NCBI GenBank assembly: GCA_003344405.1
Contig: NOWV01000152.1
Coordinates: 120,741-184,740 of the forward strand
DNA length: 64,000 nucleotides
Reading direction: 5' to 3'
Origin: Trichoplax sp. H2
Lineage: Eukaryota; Placozoa; Uniplacotomia; Trichoplacea
Positions 40,103-55,100 of the stretch are shown here, in pieces. Below the pieces are notes generated by a model, which was given only the letters and a program-made list of their open reading frames with translations, was not told the DNA's origin and did not search any database. The translations under genes were made by a program, and so were the position numbers. Each line of letters begins with the position of its first letter. Within the stretch, counting starts at the first letter, position 1.

Positions 40103-43100
40103 ACTGTTTGTAATGCAATAGCACCTGCAAATGAATCAGAAGTTATGAAGGTCAAGGAATTGTCTTTCAACGACCTGAAATAATATATTACAATTAGTGT
40201 TAGCACATGATTAATATTACGACATTATTTCGTATTTCAATATTTTACAGTTTTAAAGAATTATACAATCGTCTATAGTCAATGAATTGATAAGTTAACA
40301 AAGAGAATTAAAAAAATTACTTATACTATGCAGGTTTGTGTAAATGAGCATCTTTGATAGATAAAAGCAATAAACTTACAGTACTGCTAAAGTTCGCAGA
40401 TTTGAAAAGCAATCTGTTATTAGATTCCTAATGCCATTGCGATCTAGATATCTGATTATTTTTTATGAATGTTTTATAGAAAAACATAAGATGAATTTTC
40501 TTTAAATCAATTAAGAATGGTTTAAATATAAAAATAAGTAATAGCTGATCTGCTATCATTAACTTACAGGTTAGTTACACCAGGAAAAAGATACTGGAAT
40601 TCGGTTTTGCAAATATCAACTAATGAATTGTTCGACATATTGCTATAAAATTAAAAAATAAAAAGTATCTTTTATATGTAGATTAATAGATTGCATTACA
40701 GATTTTTCAACATACAGTATACATGACATATCAAGATAATAAAATTAAATTAAAGGATATATTGGTCATTTTCATACACTGTTTTAAGGCCGCTGAAGGC
40801 CAGAGTGTATTTGTTGCTAAATGTCTTTAATCCATTATTGGCCATGTTTCTAACAAATTTATATAAGTTATTACGATAAGTATTTGAGCGCAGTAAAATT
40901 ATACGATTTAGTATGGATATCTGATGTGATATCTAGAAGTTCGTGATTATTGCAACCTTAGTTTTGGTTAAATGATTTTTACTTAAATAAGTTAATAACT
41001 ATTTTATCGATAAAAAAGATACGATAGTAATTGCTAGTGTGAATTTATATCAGGCGTTCCGACTGATAGATAGTATGCCAGACAGTTTCTTAACTTACAA
41101 ATTATTCAGTCTATAGTCATGGCTACGAAATATATCCGATGAATCCATCGTTGTAATATTATTGTTGTTAAAGGTCCTAAAAAAATTTAGTGATATTTTC
41201 ACAAAGTTTACCTGCGTGGTTGTTACCGATCCTATAATTAATAACGTTTGCTTTACTTTATCTTTATTAATTAAGAGTACTACTCGCCTTGTAACATTAT
41301 GAGTAAGCAACATTTGATAAACAAGGCCGGGCTAAGATATACAAAGCCCGGCGTACTAATTATGATTTCAGTAGTCCGCTATTTAGTCTTCTGATCTTAG
41401 AGTTGCAATATATTGTGTTGCAATATACTGTTCGCGTATATTGTGCAGTCAGTCTAGAATATAAGATCATTTTTTGCTATATAAAGTAATGTAATCTACG
41501 CCTGCTATGGGTAGCTTTGTCTGCTTAATGCTGAAGACTAGTATCTACGGTACAATTGTAAACTAGTATGTTTAATCTAGATCTTTAGGCTGATAGCTTA
41601 ATATAAGTAATTTTTGACGATATTATATTGCTGTAAAGCACTTACAATGATTGGATGGTATTTCGTAAATTTCTGAAGGCCTCTGGAAATTCTTGAAGGT
41701 TATTACCAGCGAAGTTACTGTGTAATTGTCGAATAGGATTTAAGTTATTTCCATTTATTTGCATTATAACGTCAGCACTATAATCTTAGACTAATATAAA
41801 TATCGCATTACACCCTTTCATTATTTACAATTTATAATAGTTGAAGACACACACGGATTCTTGGTGTATCTGTTCATTTGAAACTCCATCAAGTAGGCAA
41901 TTAAACAGATTTCTAGAACGTAACGATTGTATTTTTTGACGGATCACCATTTTAGTCAGGTTATTATAACTAAAATCACTGAAAAAGCAATAAAAAAGAT
42001 CCATTATGCTAAAGGATTTTTAATATTCATGTTAGAATGAATCCTATCTGAAAGAGATGTTGACATATCTAAGGTAGGAATGAATTTGTATTAGAGCCAT
42101 TACAACTTGTGACTTCAATTTTTAGAGAACAAACTGGCATGTCTACTGAATGAAGAAATTCTCTTTCCGATTTCAAAGAAAAATTGAAGCAGTACTCCAT
42201 ATTAATAGTATAGAATTCGGAGATTGATCCTGTTGCTCTGTGTTACACTACAGTATTTTCTATGTCGAATTACTAAGGTAATGAAATAATTGTTCTAAAC
42301 GTGTCGTGTTTGGAGTAGCTATATTAAAAATGGTTAGTTCTTATTGACAGTGAATATGCATGTAAATCTAAACTGAAAAATAATAATAATATGTCTCTCA
42401 TGATCTAACTACATACTACATGTATTCATTCTTCGATAAAACCAAATATTGATAATCTAGTCAACAGACTAACGGAGGTGTAAGGTGATATTGTAAGCGC
42501 TGAAGTATGGGTTTCTACTTAGATAATCCACAAATTAGCTAGTGTAATAACAGATAAGAATTAAAGCATGGAATACGATATCATCAAAGTATTAACAATC
42601 CCAATACTAGTAGAAATTAATAATTGTAACGCACATAATACAAAAATATCTATCGATCTTGAAGAGTTATGGACTTACATTGATCTTAGTCTAAAACGTA
42701 GTAAATTTACTACTAGTTGAGAAATATCTTCTATGCCGTTGCCAGCTAAGTACCTAGAATAATCAGAATATCAATAAAATCTTGCCAAATTCAATATTTG
42801 AGCCTCCTATTTAAATGGTGTTCATATTATTAAGAGAATAGTTTTGCTAGAGTAAAATTTCCTTAATTTTTTGGGCTGCTTACACTTCCTCAACTTTCAT
42901 TGTATTGGTTAAAATATCTTCTGCAATAACACTTTGGTAATGAGATAGTCCATTATAGCTAAAGTCACTATAAGTATGAAAAATTGTAAAGACACCATTA
43001 ATGGACTGCTTTATAAGATTAAACATTTAAAATTTGTATGATTGATAAACGGATGCAAACTAGGTGCATTACAAAGATTTTAGTCTTCCAAAAGTTGGCC

Positions 43101-46100
43101 AGCAGTTAGACATGATTTTTGAAAAATTGTTTCGAGCTACATGCCTAGATAATAAATATAAGCCATTGTACAAATTAGGCATTAAACAGGGCATACCATA
43201 ATACCATTCGTTGATATCTGGCTATAATGTATGAGTTGTAGCATGAATATATAGCTACTGTTCTTAACTGAAATCATTACACTGGCACAAAGTCTAGTAA
43301 GTTGCATTACGCTGGTACGATATATAAATACGGAAATTAAACAATTCTTGAGCAGCCAGTCTCAAAATTTACCAAGTTGTAAGAAAAATATTAGATTTTA
43401 AGGGCAGACAGTCAAGTTTCTGAAGCCGGTTAGAATTCAATGAACTGCAATAAATGATTAATACTGAGCATGCAGCATCGGTAATCAACTTATTTTGACA
43501 TAAGTATGGGTAAGAATCATTGAATACTTACAGCTTCGTCAAATATCGGAGGGATCTAAAGCCATCATTACTTATAGAGGCTATTGAATTTCGTTCTAAA
43601 TATCTATGAATCATAATAAAATTGTAGCATTACATGTCTAAACCATTAGTACTTAAGCTAGATATATTAAATGAATATTATTAATATCTTTGTAAGAAGC
43701 ACTATTTTTATCCCTACTATAGAACGATAACTTAGTAAATGGTTCCCAATATTAGCAGATAAAATAGTTTATTATTTGAAACTATTTTTGGACATTGCAG
43801 TTATAAAATTAGACACATAAGCTGCCCAGCTGTCGACTGTAAAAATTATTCACTAACAGCTGTCCTATTGCTTAATTATAATTTCTGACATCACTAGTCG
43901 TCTCTGGTCTAGCGCCGCCATCCTACTTATGATTATCGGGAATTCACTATAGAACCTATTTTCCGATAATCTTTTAATGCAAGTTCAAAACAAATCTATC
44001 TAGGCTAGTTATAAGCTAAGAAGCAATCACGCTATGCAGCAGCAAGTGATCTAATTCATAATATATAACATTATTAGTGAATAGAAATATTTTATACGGC
44101 TTCAATCTCATGATAGCATAAAACGACTGAGTCCTCTATAATGAAATTATGAAAACTGACCAATTACTATCAATTTTATGTGCGTTTGAAAGCTAGTTAC
44201 AACTTCAAACGTTACTTACAGTTCCTTAAGTTGTTTTAAGGTTGCAAAGATACTGTCAATATAAGAAAGCTTATTTCCGTTAAGATTCCTATATTACAAG
44301 AACAATAAAAGTTTAGTAATGAATGAAGGTAGCTAATAGGCTTTCGAATATTAAAATGGAAATAGAAAAACATCGTTGTAGCTTGCCACGATACGATCTA
44401 TGCATATTTTAATCCTACAGTTTACAATCATTTATATTTTTAGAAACAAGTAGCATCTATTTACATCTGCGTAGTCTCTTGATACAGATTAGATTTAAGG
44501 CTATTATTTTGATCTGTTCAGAAGTACATATGCTTAGTGCCAGAAAACACTTACAGGACAGCTAGTTTAGACAAGTGATTTTGAAAAATATCCTTGGTAA
44601 TTATTATTTCACAATCTTCTAAAATTCTTTTAGAAAATAAATAATGGGATTAATTAAATACTAATAGTGAAAAATTCCCGTATAGTTACAAATATTAATG
44701 TAATATTGAGAACTTCTTATATTCATTTGAATGAATTTGCTTTATAGGAATATGGCTTACAATGTCGTAAGTGCACTCAGTCCTTTAAATGAATTATTAT
44801 GCAAATTCAAATTTACATTTTCAGATAAGTCCCTACAAATTCGTAATTGTCAGCATGATTAGTTACAGATACTAAGTGCAAAGGCATACATAGAGCATTA
44901 TTAAGCGATGAAAAAGTGCCATAAAGTAAATAATGATAAAAATTTACGAATAAATTAGATCGACATAGGTATAGTATACGTACAAGGTCAACAGCCTAGT
45001 AGCGTTCAGAAATACATTATTCGATATCGATTTAATACGGTTTTGTCCGAGATCACTATATTGGTATTAATTGTTAGCGATTGAATTGCAATACATTAAC
45101 AGAAATTTTATACTAAATTTAAAATAAGAATCGGCTGTGAAGATTACAGATTTTCAATGGCAGACATAGCCTGAAATTCTGCAACAGGAATCACTTTGAT
45201 GTTGTTTTTCCGTAAATTTCTACATATATGAGACATAGTTAATAAAGAACAGAAAAATCCAAATTATTATCGATTCCAACTTAATTTAATTACTACATTC
45301 TTAAGAATTAATAACTCTATAACCAATTTTTTATGGTGCGTTGATGATAAATGTACATAAAAATTTACGAAATTGTATTATTTAGCAAATCCATCAGATT
45401 ACTAATCACCATGAATTTGACGATTAATTATAATGATACATTTACATAGATTTCCACTGAATTTTGCTTTCCTTACTTTAGGAACTAAGAGCTCTTAGAT
45501 CTATTAGAATCTAGGATATCTTAACTTGCTCTTAATTATCGTACTTTTTTGTAGCTACTTACGTATGGATAATACGTTCTACTGAAATATTTAGTGTTCA
45601 AAGATTTCAATTTCATTTTAATTTTATGTATTAACGATAGTTATAAGGCTATAATATGCCAATCTTAAATGTATATTTTATATCGTAGCCGTCATATATT
45701 GATATAAATGGATTTTAAATTCAATGTTTGAAACAATAAATGATCTTACAGGGCTTTTACGGTAGATAATCCAAGTATAAAATTTATGTTTTCTAGAGAA
45801 TTTTCTTGCAATATTCTGTAAAAATGTCAAAACGAAATCATTTACAGCTGCTTTGGGTATTTATTTTTATTAGAAATTATGTAATACGAAAGTTAGCGTA
45901 AGGAGAAAGCACGTTATTTTAAGATTCTGGAGTAATTAAATAATATAAATTATAAATTGAATAATGCAAGATGTTACTGATTGTCATTGTAGTGTTAATA
46001 TTTGATAAATAAGATGCAATAATCTACTGGTTACGTTGAAATAATGCGATTAAATGCTTATGATGAACTGTCTAAAGCTTACAAGGTCGTTAACGAATAA

Positions 46101-49100
46101 TTGGCCAAGGTGAAGACATTATCGTTAATTGATCTCATCCTATTTGATGACAAGTTTCTGTAAGGATAAATTATTGAAACTTATCATATAAGTAATCTGT
46201 AGTATTTTCCAGAATAATTTTTATTATGTAGTACTTTAATGCTGAAAGATTAACGACAGCAGTAACTTACAGCACTTTTAGATTAGGTAAAGATTGAAAT
46301 TGTTTTGCAAATTGGCTTGTCATGCTATTAATTCGATTTTTGCTTAAATCTCTAAACGTATTATGTTGAATAAAATTATATAATACAATTGGTAATTCCA
46401 TATAACATCAACCTTAAAGGTAGTTGAGTTTGCCTCACTCACAGTTCACTTAACGATGTTATATTTGCTAAAGGTATCCGGGAAAATTTGCTTATAACAT
46501 TATCTGAAAGATTTCTAAAATTTTTTTCGATTATTGAAAAGCTGTAGCATTAATTACAATCTATAACAGATTCTAAATGAATATGCATACTTACAAAGAT
46601 TTTATATTTCTCACTTCAAATGAGTTAATGTTTTCAATAGAGTTGCTTGATAAATCACTATTAAAAAAGAATTATTAAAAAAATAAGTTAAGAAGAATTA
46701 TTAAGATAATTATTTTGCAGCACACAACATAAGATAATGTAAGATGATGTGATTGATTAACTGAAGAGTACAAGCATGTGAGGTAAATAGGAACATTTTG
46801 CACTTTACATTACATTTTAGTGAAATTAGATTGTGAAATGGAAACGTTCCAGTTGACATTCACGGTACCGGTCTTAGATAAACCCCTAAATAGATGTTAA
46901 GGGAAAGATCGTCAAGGAAATGAATTACAGAATGTTGAGAACCAACATTATCGTAGATTAGGTAGAAAACTAAAGAATAGATAGTTATATTAACAAGCCG
47001 CTAATTGTTCAGTAAGAAATTTGTACGGCATATTTTATATTTAAGAGAAGTGCTATCATTTAAAAGCACTTGTTAAGGCATTTACACTATCATGTATGGT
47101 ATGTTTTCATTTATTAATGCAGGTTTTATCCATATTGCAATAAATCATGCTGTGATACTTGATCAAGAAATAATGATATTGAAAATTTAGACAATTCAAA
47201 TGACTAAGCTAACTAAAAAGAAGAAAGTTATTACTAGCCAGTTATCATGATATTAATAAACGGGCCAAAGACTTTAGAAGATCAGATTATCGTCTAGTAT
47301 TGAGATAGAAACAGAGATTTACTTATTTTATATTAATTGTAAACCGCACTGTCACGGTACGCCGTTACTAATTAAGTAACTGTAAATTAATGAATGCTTA
47401 TGAATAGATAAGATAAGGTTATGTGCTATGTTTTAATGCGCTTGTAGCTGATAATAGGATGGTAGAAATGAGATAAAAATAGAAGTTGTTANNNNNNNNN
47501 NNNNNNNNNNNGCTAACTAAAAAGAAGAAAGTTATTACTAGCCAGTTATCATGATATTAATAAACGGGCCAAAGACTTAGAAGATCAGATTATCGTCTAG
47601 TATTGAGATAGAAACAGAGATTTACTTATTTTATATTAATTGTAAACCGCACATGATGGAAATATAGTTTATTTCGGTTACTTGAACAATGATCACAATA
47701 TTTCTATACAGTATCATAGTTACTATTTCAAATTAAAATTATCCTGGCTATAAATATTAGTATTTTAAGATACTTGCAAGTCTAAGTCTTTGGAATCACC
47801 CGACAAGACGGACTTTAATTTTGGCAAGCTCTTTAATGGATTTCCATCAAATTTCCTAGTTAAAGTAATTAAATGAAGTTATCAACCTAGTCGCATTAAT
47901 ATTGGTGCGTCAAATAAGTCTATTAATGCGATAAAAGTAATTATAAAATATTAATGCAAGGTCAAATTTTGTATTACTTACGCTGACATTAGAGAAGATA
48001 CATTGGATAATAAACCATCAGATAGCTTTGAAATTTGATTCGATCGGACATTACTAGACGATGAGTTGCGAAAGAACGATTTTGGAGCGTTAAAATATTG
48101 GTAACCATAAATTATGAGGAATAAAATATTTGATTTTCTTACAAAATGATTATTTTAATGATGGAAAGCTACAGTACTAACAGATGTTTCAATTTAGAGA
48201 GTCCCTGGAAATGTTTTCGCGTCAGGTTAGTTAGGAGATTCTCATCTAAATTACTATAGTCAATGGCTCAATTTAGAATTAAATGGTGAATTGGAGATAC
48301 AATGAATCTGTTTTATAATTTATTGTCAACCACATAAACTCAACACCAGTATGCTTAATTTCGGCAAAAACAAATTATAGACCAATTAAATTGATATTAT
48401 TGAAATAATATGTTTGTAAAGTGTCTTGTCCGGAATCTCAGCTCTGTAATAAGGTTCAATTCTAATTTGATAACTTATGTTTCTCTAANNNNNNNNNNNN
48501 NNNNNNNNCTAACTTAGTGTTTAACGTAAAATACGAGGCGTTTAAGTCTTTGTGTAGTCTGCTAGTAGAGCAAAAGTGTTTGTGATAGTGCAGATATCGT
48601 TCCTTGATACGTGGTTCAAGGAATTGACTTATTGATCGTATATTGCGTTATCTTGTTGCAAAGCTGTTTTGTGACAGAGATACAATGAATCTGTTTTATA
48701 ATTTATTGTCAACCACATAAACTCAACACCAGTATGCTTAATTTCGGCAAAAACAGATTATAGACCAATTAAATTGATATTATTGAAATAATATGTTTGT
48801 AAAGTGTCTTGTCCGGAATCTCAGCTCTGTAATAAGGTTCAATTCTAATTTGATAACTTATGTTTCTCTAAGCTGAATAAACAAATAAACTATAGAATGA
48901 TGAGGAAATTAACTTGGAAAAACATCGCATATTATATTATTAATGGTTTATCAAATGGATTTTGGTGTTACTTATTTCAGATTCTTGTAAATTACTAATA
49001 ATCCACACTATATCAGAATTCATAAAACAGATAATATACTTAATACAAGTATATACGTAAAATGTACTTGCATTGTGTAATATGTAAGATATGATTAACT

Positions 49101-52100
49101 CCATCCTGTAATCTACGTTATTTTGGAACTGGATGATTCCATAACTTACAGATTAGTTACGGCTTTTACTGATAAAAAGGCTTCTTCCGAAATATGTGAA
49201 ATTTTACAACCATATAAGCTCCTAAATACGAAGAAATAGGTAATAAAACGACTTATATTAAAGAATTATTTTATTTCGATCACTAAATTACGAGACTACC
49301 AAATATTAAAAGGGAGAAGAAAAATAAAGATCTGCTTGAGACTTTGAACTAAAGATGGATAGAATTTGGCTTTCAAGTAAGATATATTTTCTTTGAGTAT
49401 CTTTCTCAGACTCCATTATTACAGATATCTTCTATTGCTAACTATGAATTAGAATTGCATTAAAATACTAAGACCTATTTTCATTAAAATTTCCTAAGAA
49501 TTTGTAATTGCCTTATGGCAATAAATTAATCAATACAGCTAAAATAGATTAATTTCTAGCTATAAGATATTGATTGAAGATAGCTTAATGCTTTTAATTT
49601 ACTTTGAACAATGCTATATTATGAATTACTTCAATTAAGCATTGCTTCGACATACAAAGATGCCTTAGTTATTTCTATTATTTCCAAACCTCTGGTTTTA
49701 AAACTTACAGTATGTGTACTTGATTCAATCCCAAAAATGTTTCTTCGCTTAGATTGCGAAGCAAGTTTGTTGAGAGATCTCTAAATAAAATTAAACAATT
49801 AGAGGGATCGTAGGCTCACCGGTTTATGATATGATAATTTTAATTCATGTTGGCAAACCAATCAATAGACTAACATTTCATACAGATTATTCAAGTCCTC
49901 AAAACTTCTATCTTCGATTGTCATCATACCGTTACTGAATAAATGTCTATATCATGGGTATTAATAGTTATGATTGAGGTTAATTTACCGTAAAGGAGGT
50001 ACGCTTATCTAAGTAATCTGTTTCAAAGATATTGATAGAACTGAAAAGGTTACTACATTTACAAATAAACTGAAATTTAGAATTTAAACAACTTACAGTT
50101 GCAGTAGCTTATTTAATCCCTTAAATTGGCTTTGCTTGATATTTTTAAGGTTATTATTTTGTAGTTTTCTATAATTTTAAACCACAGGGAAACTTTTATT
50201 TGTTATAAAAGTTCTATTACTTCCAATACAATTACTTATAGTAGAATTAAAAATATTCTGCTAATTTTGTCGGCTATAAACCGGTCCGCGAATTAAAATT
50301 TTATAATGTAGCATACAATATTCCAAGCTCCGTCAAGTTTTGAAATGAGCCAGGCTCGATGTCGGTCAGTTCGTTTCTATTTATATATCTGAATACCCCA
50401 AAATTTAAGTTTTCAGAAAGATTATTTAAATAAAAGCCAGATAGGTTTCATTAACTTAAATTTAGTTCCTAATATCCGTTATTACTTACAAGGATTTTAA
50501 AGATTGCAAACCACTAAGGCTATGTAATCCGATACTGATAATCTTATTACCGGTTAGCTTTCTATATATAAGATCAATTTACTTATCAATTATGACAATT
50601 TACCAACGCTGTTACTTATATGAATAAGCTAATGATACCTATTAGTACTTACAGTGTCTCTAATCTTGTTAGTTTAACGAATGCTTTCTTAGGTAAGGCA
50701 TTTATTAGATTTGATGTTAAATCACTATTGATATTAAATTTCATTCGTTGCGAAATAGGCGCAATCAAAATAAATTGATTATTCAATTCACGATTACTGA
50801 AAAGTTTTAGATATATAACGATTATCCACTAACAGGGATTCTAAGTTTGTTAATTCATCAAATGCATCTTCATGTATAAACCATAAATGATTTGCAGACA
50901 TTTCCCTAAATTTATTCATTTGTGACAAATAACAGCAGATAGTAAGTTTTACATGACTTATAATAATTTAATGAACACCTGAAAATTTATCGATAATTTG
51001 TTACATACAAAGTTTTTAGGTTATCCAAACCCAGAAACAAGCTTGCGTTTAATACTTCTAGATTATTGTAATTCAAATTCCTATTCGTGCAGCAAAAGTA
51101 AAATTTTCATCGCATTAAGTGAATTTTAAAGTGAATTACAAATAATTTACATCAAATTGGTTAAACTTAAGGGATTCATCATGCTACAGGTATTGCAGTA
51201 GGTCTTAGTTACTAATTGGCAATCGTATTTAATAATTGCTTCTAGTTAATGGCTTCTAATTTTTCGATGATTATTTTAAAAATACTAGGAGTTTTAATAA
51301 CTTTAATGATAATGATGAACATTAAGTACTTATTTCTATTGTTTCATTTTACCAGACAAACTGTTACCACTATGCCTCATGATCAATAGTAGGTTTATCA
51401 ATTACAGAAATCTCGACATGAATATGTAGACTATTTTTTTATTGCATACAAAAACTTATTTAATCATAACAAAATTGAAATAGCTTTTAAATTTCTAAAC
51501 AACAAGTCAATATCACGAATAATTAGGAATATACTGTACACTGGTACGAATAGGATGAAAAAGTTATGTAAATGATATTTACTATTAAAGTAACTCCATT
51601 AACTAAATACTTACAGTGATTTAGCTTTGTAATTTGATTGAAACAAGTTCCTTTCAATAGTATCTATCTCGTTTGATGGCAATTGGCTGATAGGTATGAA
51701 GAATGATTAGTATTAATTTGTATATTATGAGTCGAGGGACAGTGCTACAAATATGCTAATGAAAAATTAAAATCTTTAGATTAGAAATTATGATAAAGCA
51801 GATGACACTACTGCTGGAGAAAGTGCAATAAAGTGATGAAGCTACAAGATATCCTAAATTATGCGATAAACTTACATAGTAGTCAATTGTTTTAAGTTGG
51901 CAAAGGTTCCACTATAAAGTTTTACTATATTGTTATTTTCTAACATTCTATAACGAAATGATGATAATAGGCATATAATTACAATACTGCAGAACATGAA
52001 TAAAACTGCCAAAATTAGTTACATTTTGCCGATTGATTGTAGTTTTTGAAAGGCTTGAGGATGGATATCAGTTATCTTATTATTATTTAGATCTCTAATA

Positions 52101-55100
52101 GCAAAAATGAGATATAAATATGACCAACGAATTATTATTGCCTTATAAGATACTTATCTATGTAAGTGTAGAAATTTCAATATTACAGAAACGTGAAACC
52201 TACAATTTGTTTATTTTAGCAATATATCCTAGCGAGTATTGTGAAATTTGCGTCATAGAGTTGGTATCCATAGAGCTATATTTTAAAGTAAGCGACAATC
52301 TTCTTAATTTTGATAAAATAACAGTAATGTTGTATAAATATAAGCTTTAATTTTCATGTTTTAGATGCTATTATTATTAAGTAAGTGGCTTTATTAAGCT
52401 AGCTTATTGTTGGTCACAGTGTAATGAGTTTACACTGTTAGGCTTCTACTGCTATTGATCCGATCGAAAGTTTCCGGTTGGATCGTTTCGATGTGATTTG
52501 TATCTAGCCTTCTATTGAATTAAGAAATATGCATGTCAACGTTAATAAGGCAATGGACGTATTATTGCATTAAATACGAAAGATTTGCACATTTGGCTAG
52601 AATCATAATTTTGTTTCATTTACTAAACAATGGCAATGACGTCAGGTATAATGCTTTATTCTTACATCGTTATGAGGTTGCTCAAATTTTGAAAAGTTCC
52701 AGATTTTAATTCTATTATAGAATTGAACCCTAAATTGCTAATTGAAAAAATTATCGTCGTATTATATAAACGGAGAAAAGAAAACAAAAAGGCAGAGCTT
52801 CCATATTTCGGCTAACATCGTTTGTATATATTGCAGATCGGTGAAGGCTTGAAAATGAATTCCACTTATTGAATTCCTGTATAAATTCCTAATGTATTGA
52901 TATATTGAACGGTTCTTTCATTAAGTATTAAATAGTAAAATACGTATTTAAACAAGTTATAGTAACACTGTTTTTGTATTCTGACGTTTGAGGTAAAGTT
53001 AATGCTATAGTATTTCAAACTGTGGATGTATAGTTATAGTATATTATCTCATAGCAAAATGCTCGATAGAATTATACACTTATCATAGAAATGCAATTAT
53101 AGTTAAATGTACATAAATTTGAATATTAATTGCTTACAAGACTTTCAAATTCGGCGTATTTCTAAATGCTCCAGCCGGAATAATTTCAATGTTGTTATTG
53201 GATAAGTCTCTATAATAAGTAAGAATGCTTAATATTAGGTTAGTACTAAGGTTAAGTCACTGCTATTATCTGTCAAAATTTTGTATTTATAAACTGATTT
53301 GTAGACAGACAGTTTGGGCATAAATCTTCAGAACATAATAAATCATAATTTTAAATTCCGATACATGCGTAAGTAAAACTGAATGTAGTATATTTTATAT
53401 GATGCACAATAGTATCGATAATTTTAAAACCTATAATAAATATGATAGTGTCAAAGTGTGTACTTCCAAACTAGGCATTTTTTAATCACTAGATATTTCG
53501 TGCAAAATCTTTACCTTATCTTTAATTAAATTATTTATGAAATCTGTTACTTTGGTGTAATGTAACTAGTATTGTGATTGTAGACTGCTAGCCATGTTTA
53601 GTATAATGTACGGTAGATATTATCCTAAGATATATTTGGTAGCTATAACTATAGACTATAGTGGTATAGACTCTATGCTAGAGTACAGATGACTATATAC
53701 AGCAAGGTGTTGAGTTACTAATAAGGCTATAGGTAAAAATAGAACTGTAAATCATATATTAGGATATGGTTAATTCATTGTACTTTGGTTGATGTGAATA
53801 ATGTCTACATAAGTACTGTAGTCGTATCCATATTGGATTAATGATGGTCCGCAGTAGAATAATCTGACTAAGAATAATTTAACTATGTGTAATATAAGGT
53901 AAAAGGTTGCCATGCGAATTGTAGCTGCGAATGCTACGAAAAGTATAAAAGCATGCAACTTTAGATTATTCAGTTAGTCCGTTCTAGAAGTCTTTAGTAG
54001 TAGTATTCGGCTAGAGTAGAGCTGTGTAGTTAATCTTTGTATAAGATTCAATAAAGCCCTTGTTTTTCAAAAATTTGGAATCTAATGATTGGTATATATC
54101 ACATTTGGGCATAAAGTTTCAGAATGTAGCGAATTATAAGTATGAATTCCGATATATGGGTGAGTAAAACCACATGCAGTATATTGTATATGATATATAA
54201 TAACATCCAAAATTTTCTTAAGCCTATAATCAGCATGATAGAATAAATTCAGATAGTTGAATAGAAATAAACCAAAAACCAACTTAAAATTTTAGCCCTT
54301 TAAAAATTGAACTTTGCTTGATTTGCACATCTTATGAAGTAGCTTTAAATAGCAGCAGTAATATGAGGTTGTTGTCATGAACTAGCTCAGAGTACCTGCA
54401 ACTATCAGTAAGTGTTTCTCAAAAGTTGTGTTTTTATCTGGAGACTAGATGAAGTACTGCATAATAAAGTAGTTTTAATTCTAATACCTACAGGATAGTG
54501 TTCCTTTCAAGGACGAGAGTCTACAATCGATAAAGCTAAATAGTAGACTAATTGAGAATTTACTGTAACTAGTCTTACTTTATAGATGAAATTATAGCTA
54601 GGTATTATTTGAAAATGTGATTATCAGATTAATGTATTACTCAATAAAAAATGAATAATTCTGAGCTCACAGTGTGGTAAGATTTCTTAGTTCTGCTGGC
54701 AATACTTTAGCTATGCTGTAGACGTAGTTGTTACCTAAATCCCTAGAAGTTAGAAACGATCATTAATGTACAACATCCAATTATTTATGCGAAAATGCTT
54801 AAGGAAAAATCGAAATTTAACTCAAATGTTGGCAAAAGGAGCAGATAGTTTTTTATATCAGACTGCTATAAAATGGATTCTGGTATATATTGAACAGGTA
54901 GTATCATTGAGATAGTTTAATACACTAAATATAATGCAAAATCAGTTCATGTCATCGGCGGCTTACAGTTCTGTCAACCAGTCCTCGCTCGAATTGGTTA
55001 CGTGTATGGTAAATGTCGGGATATTATTACTACCTATTTCTCTGTATGCCAATGAAACCGAAAAGTTATAGTAAATAAGGCACAAGCTGTATCTCTGGAG

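Noticed and set aside
52120-52350. 76-codon plus-strand ORF
   Set aside because: AT-rich intron sequence of the receptor on the opposite strand; no recognisable family.
54486-54555. Possible LRR exon between 53209 and 54671
   Set aside because: Ends look spliced, but the frame in the shared phase has a stop and no LRR spacing.
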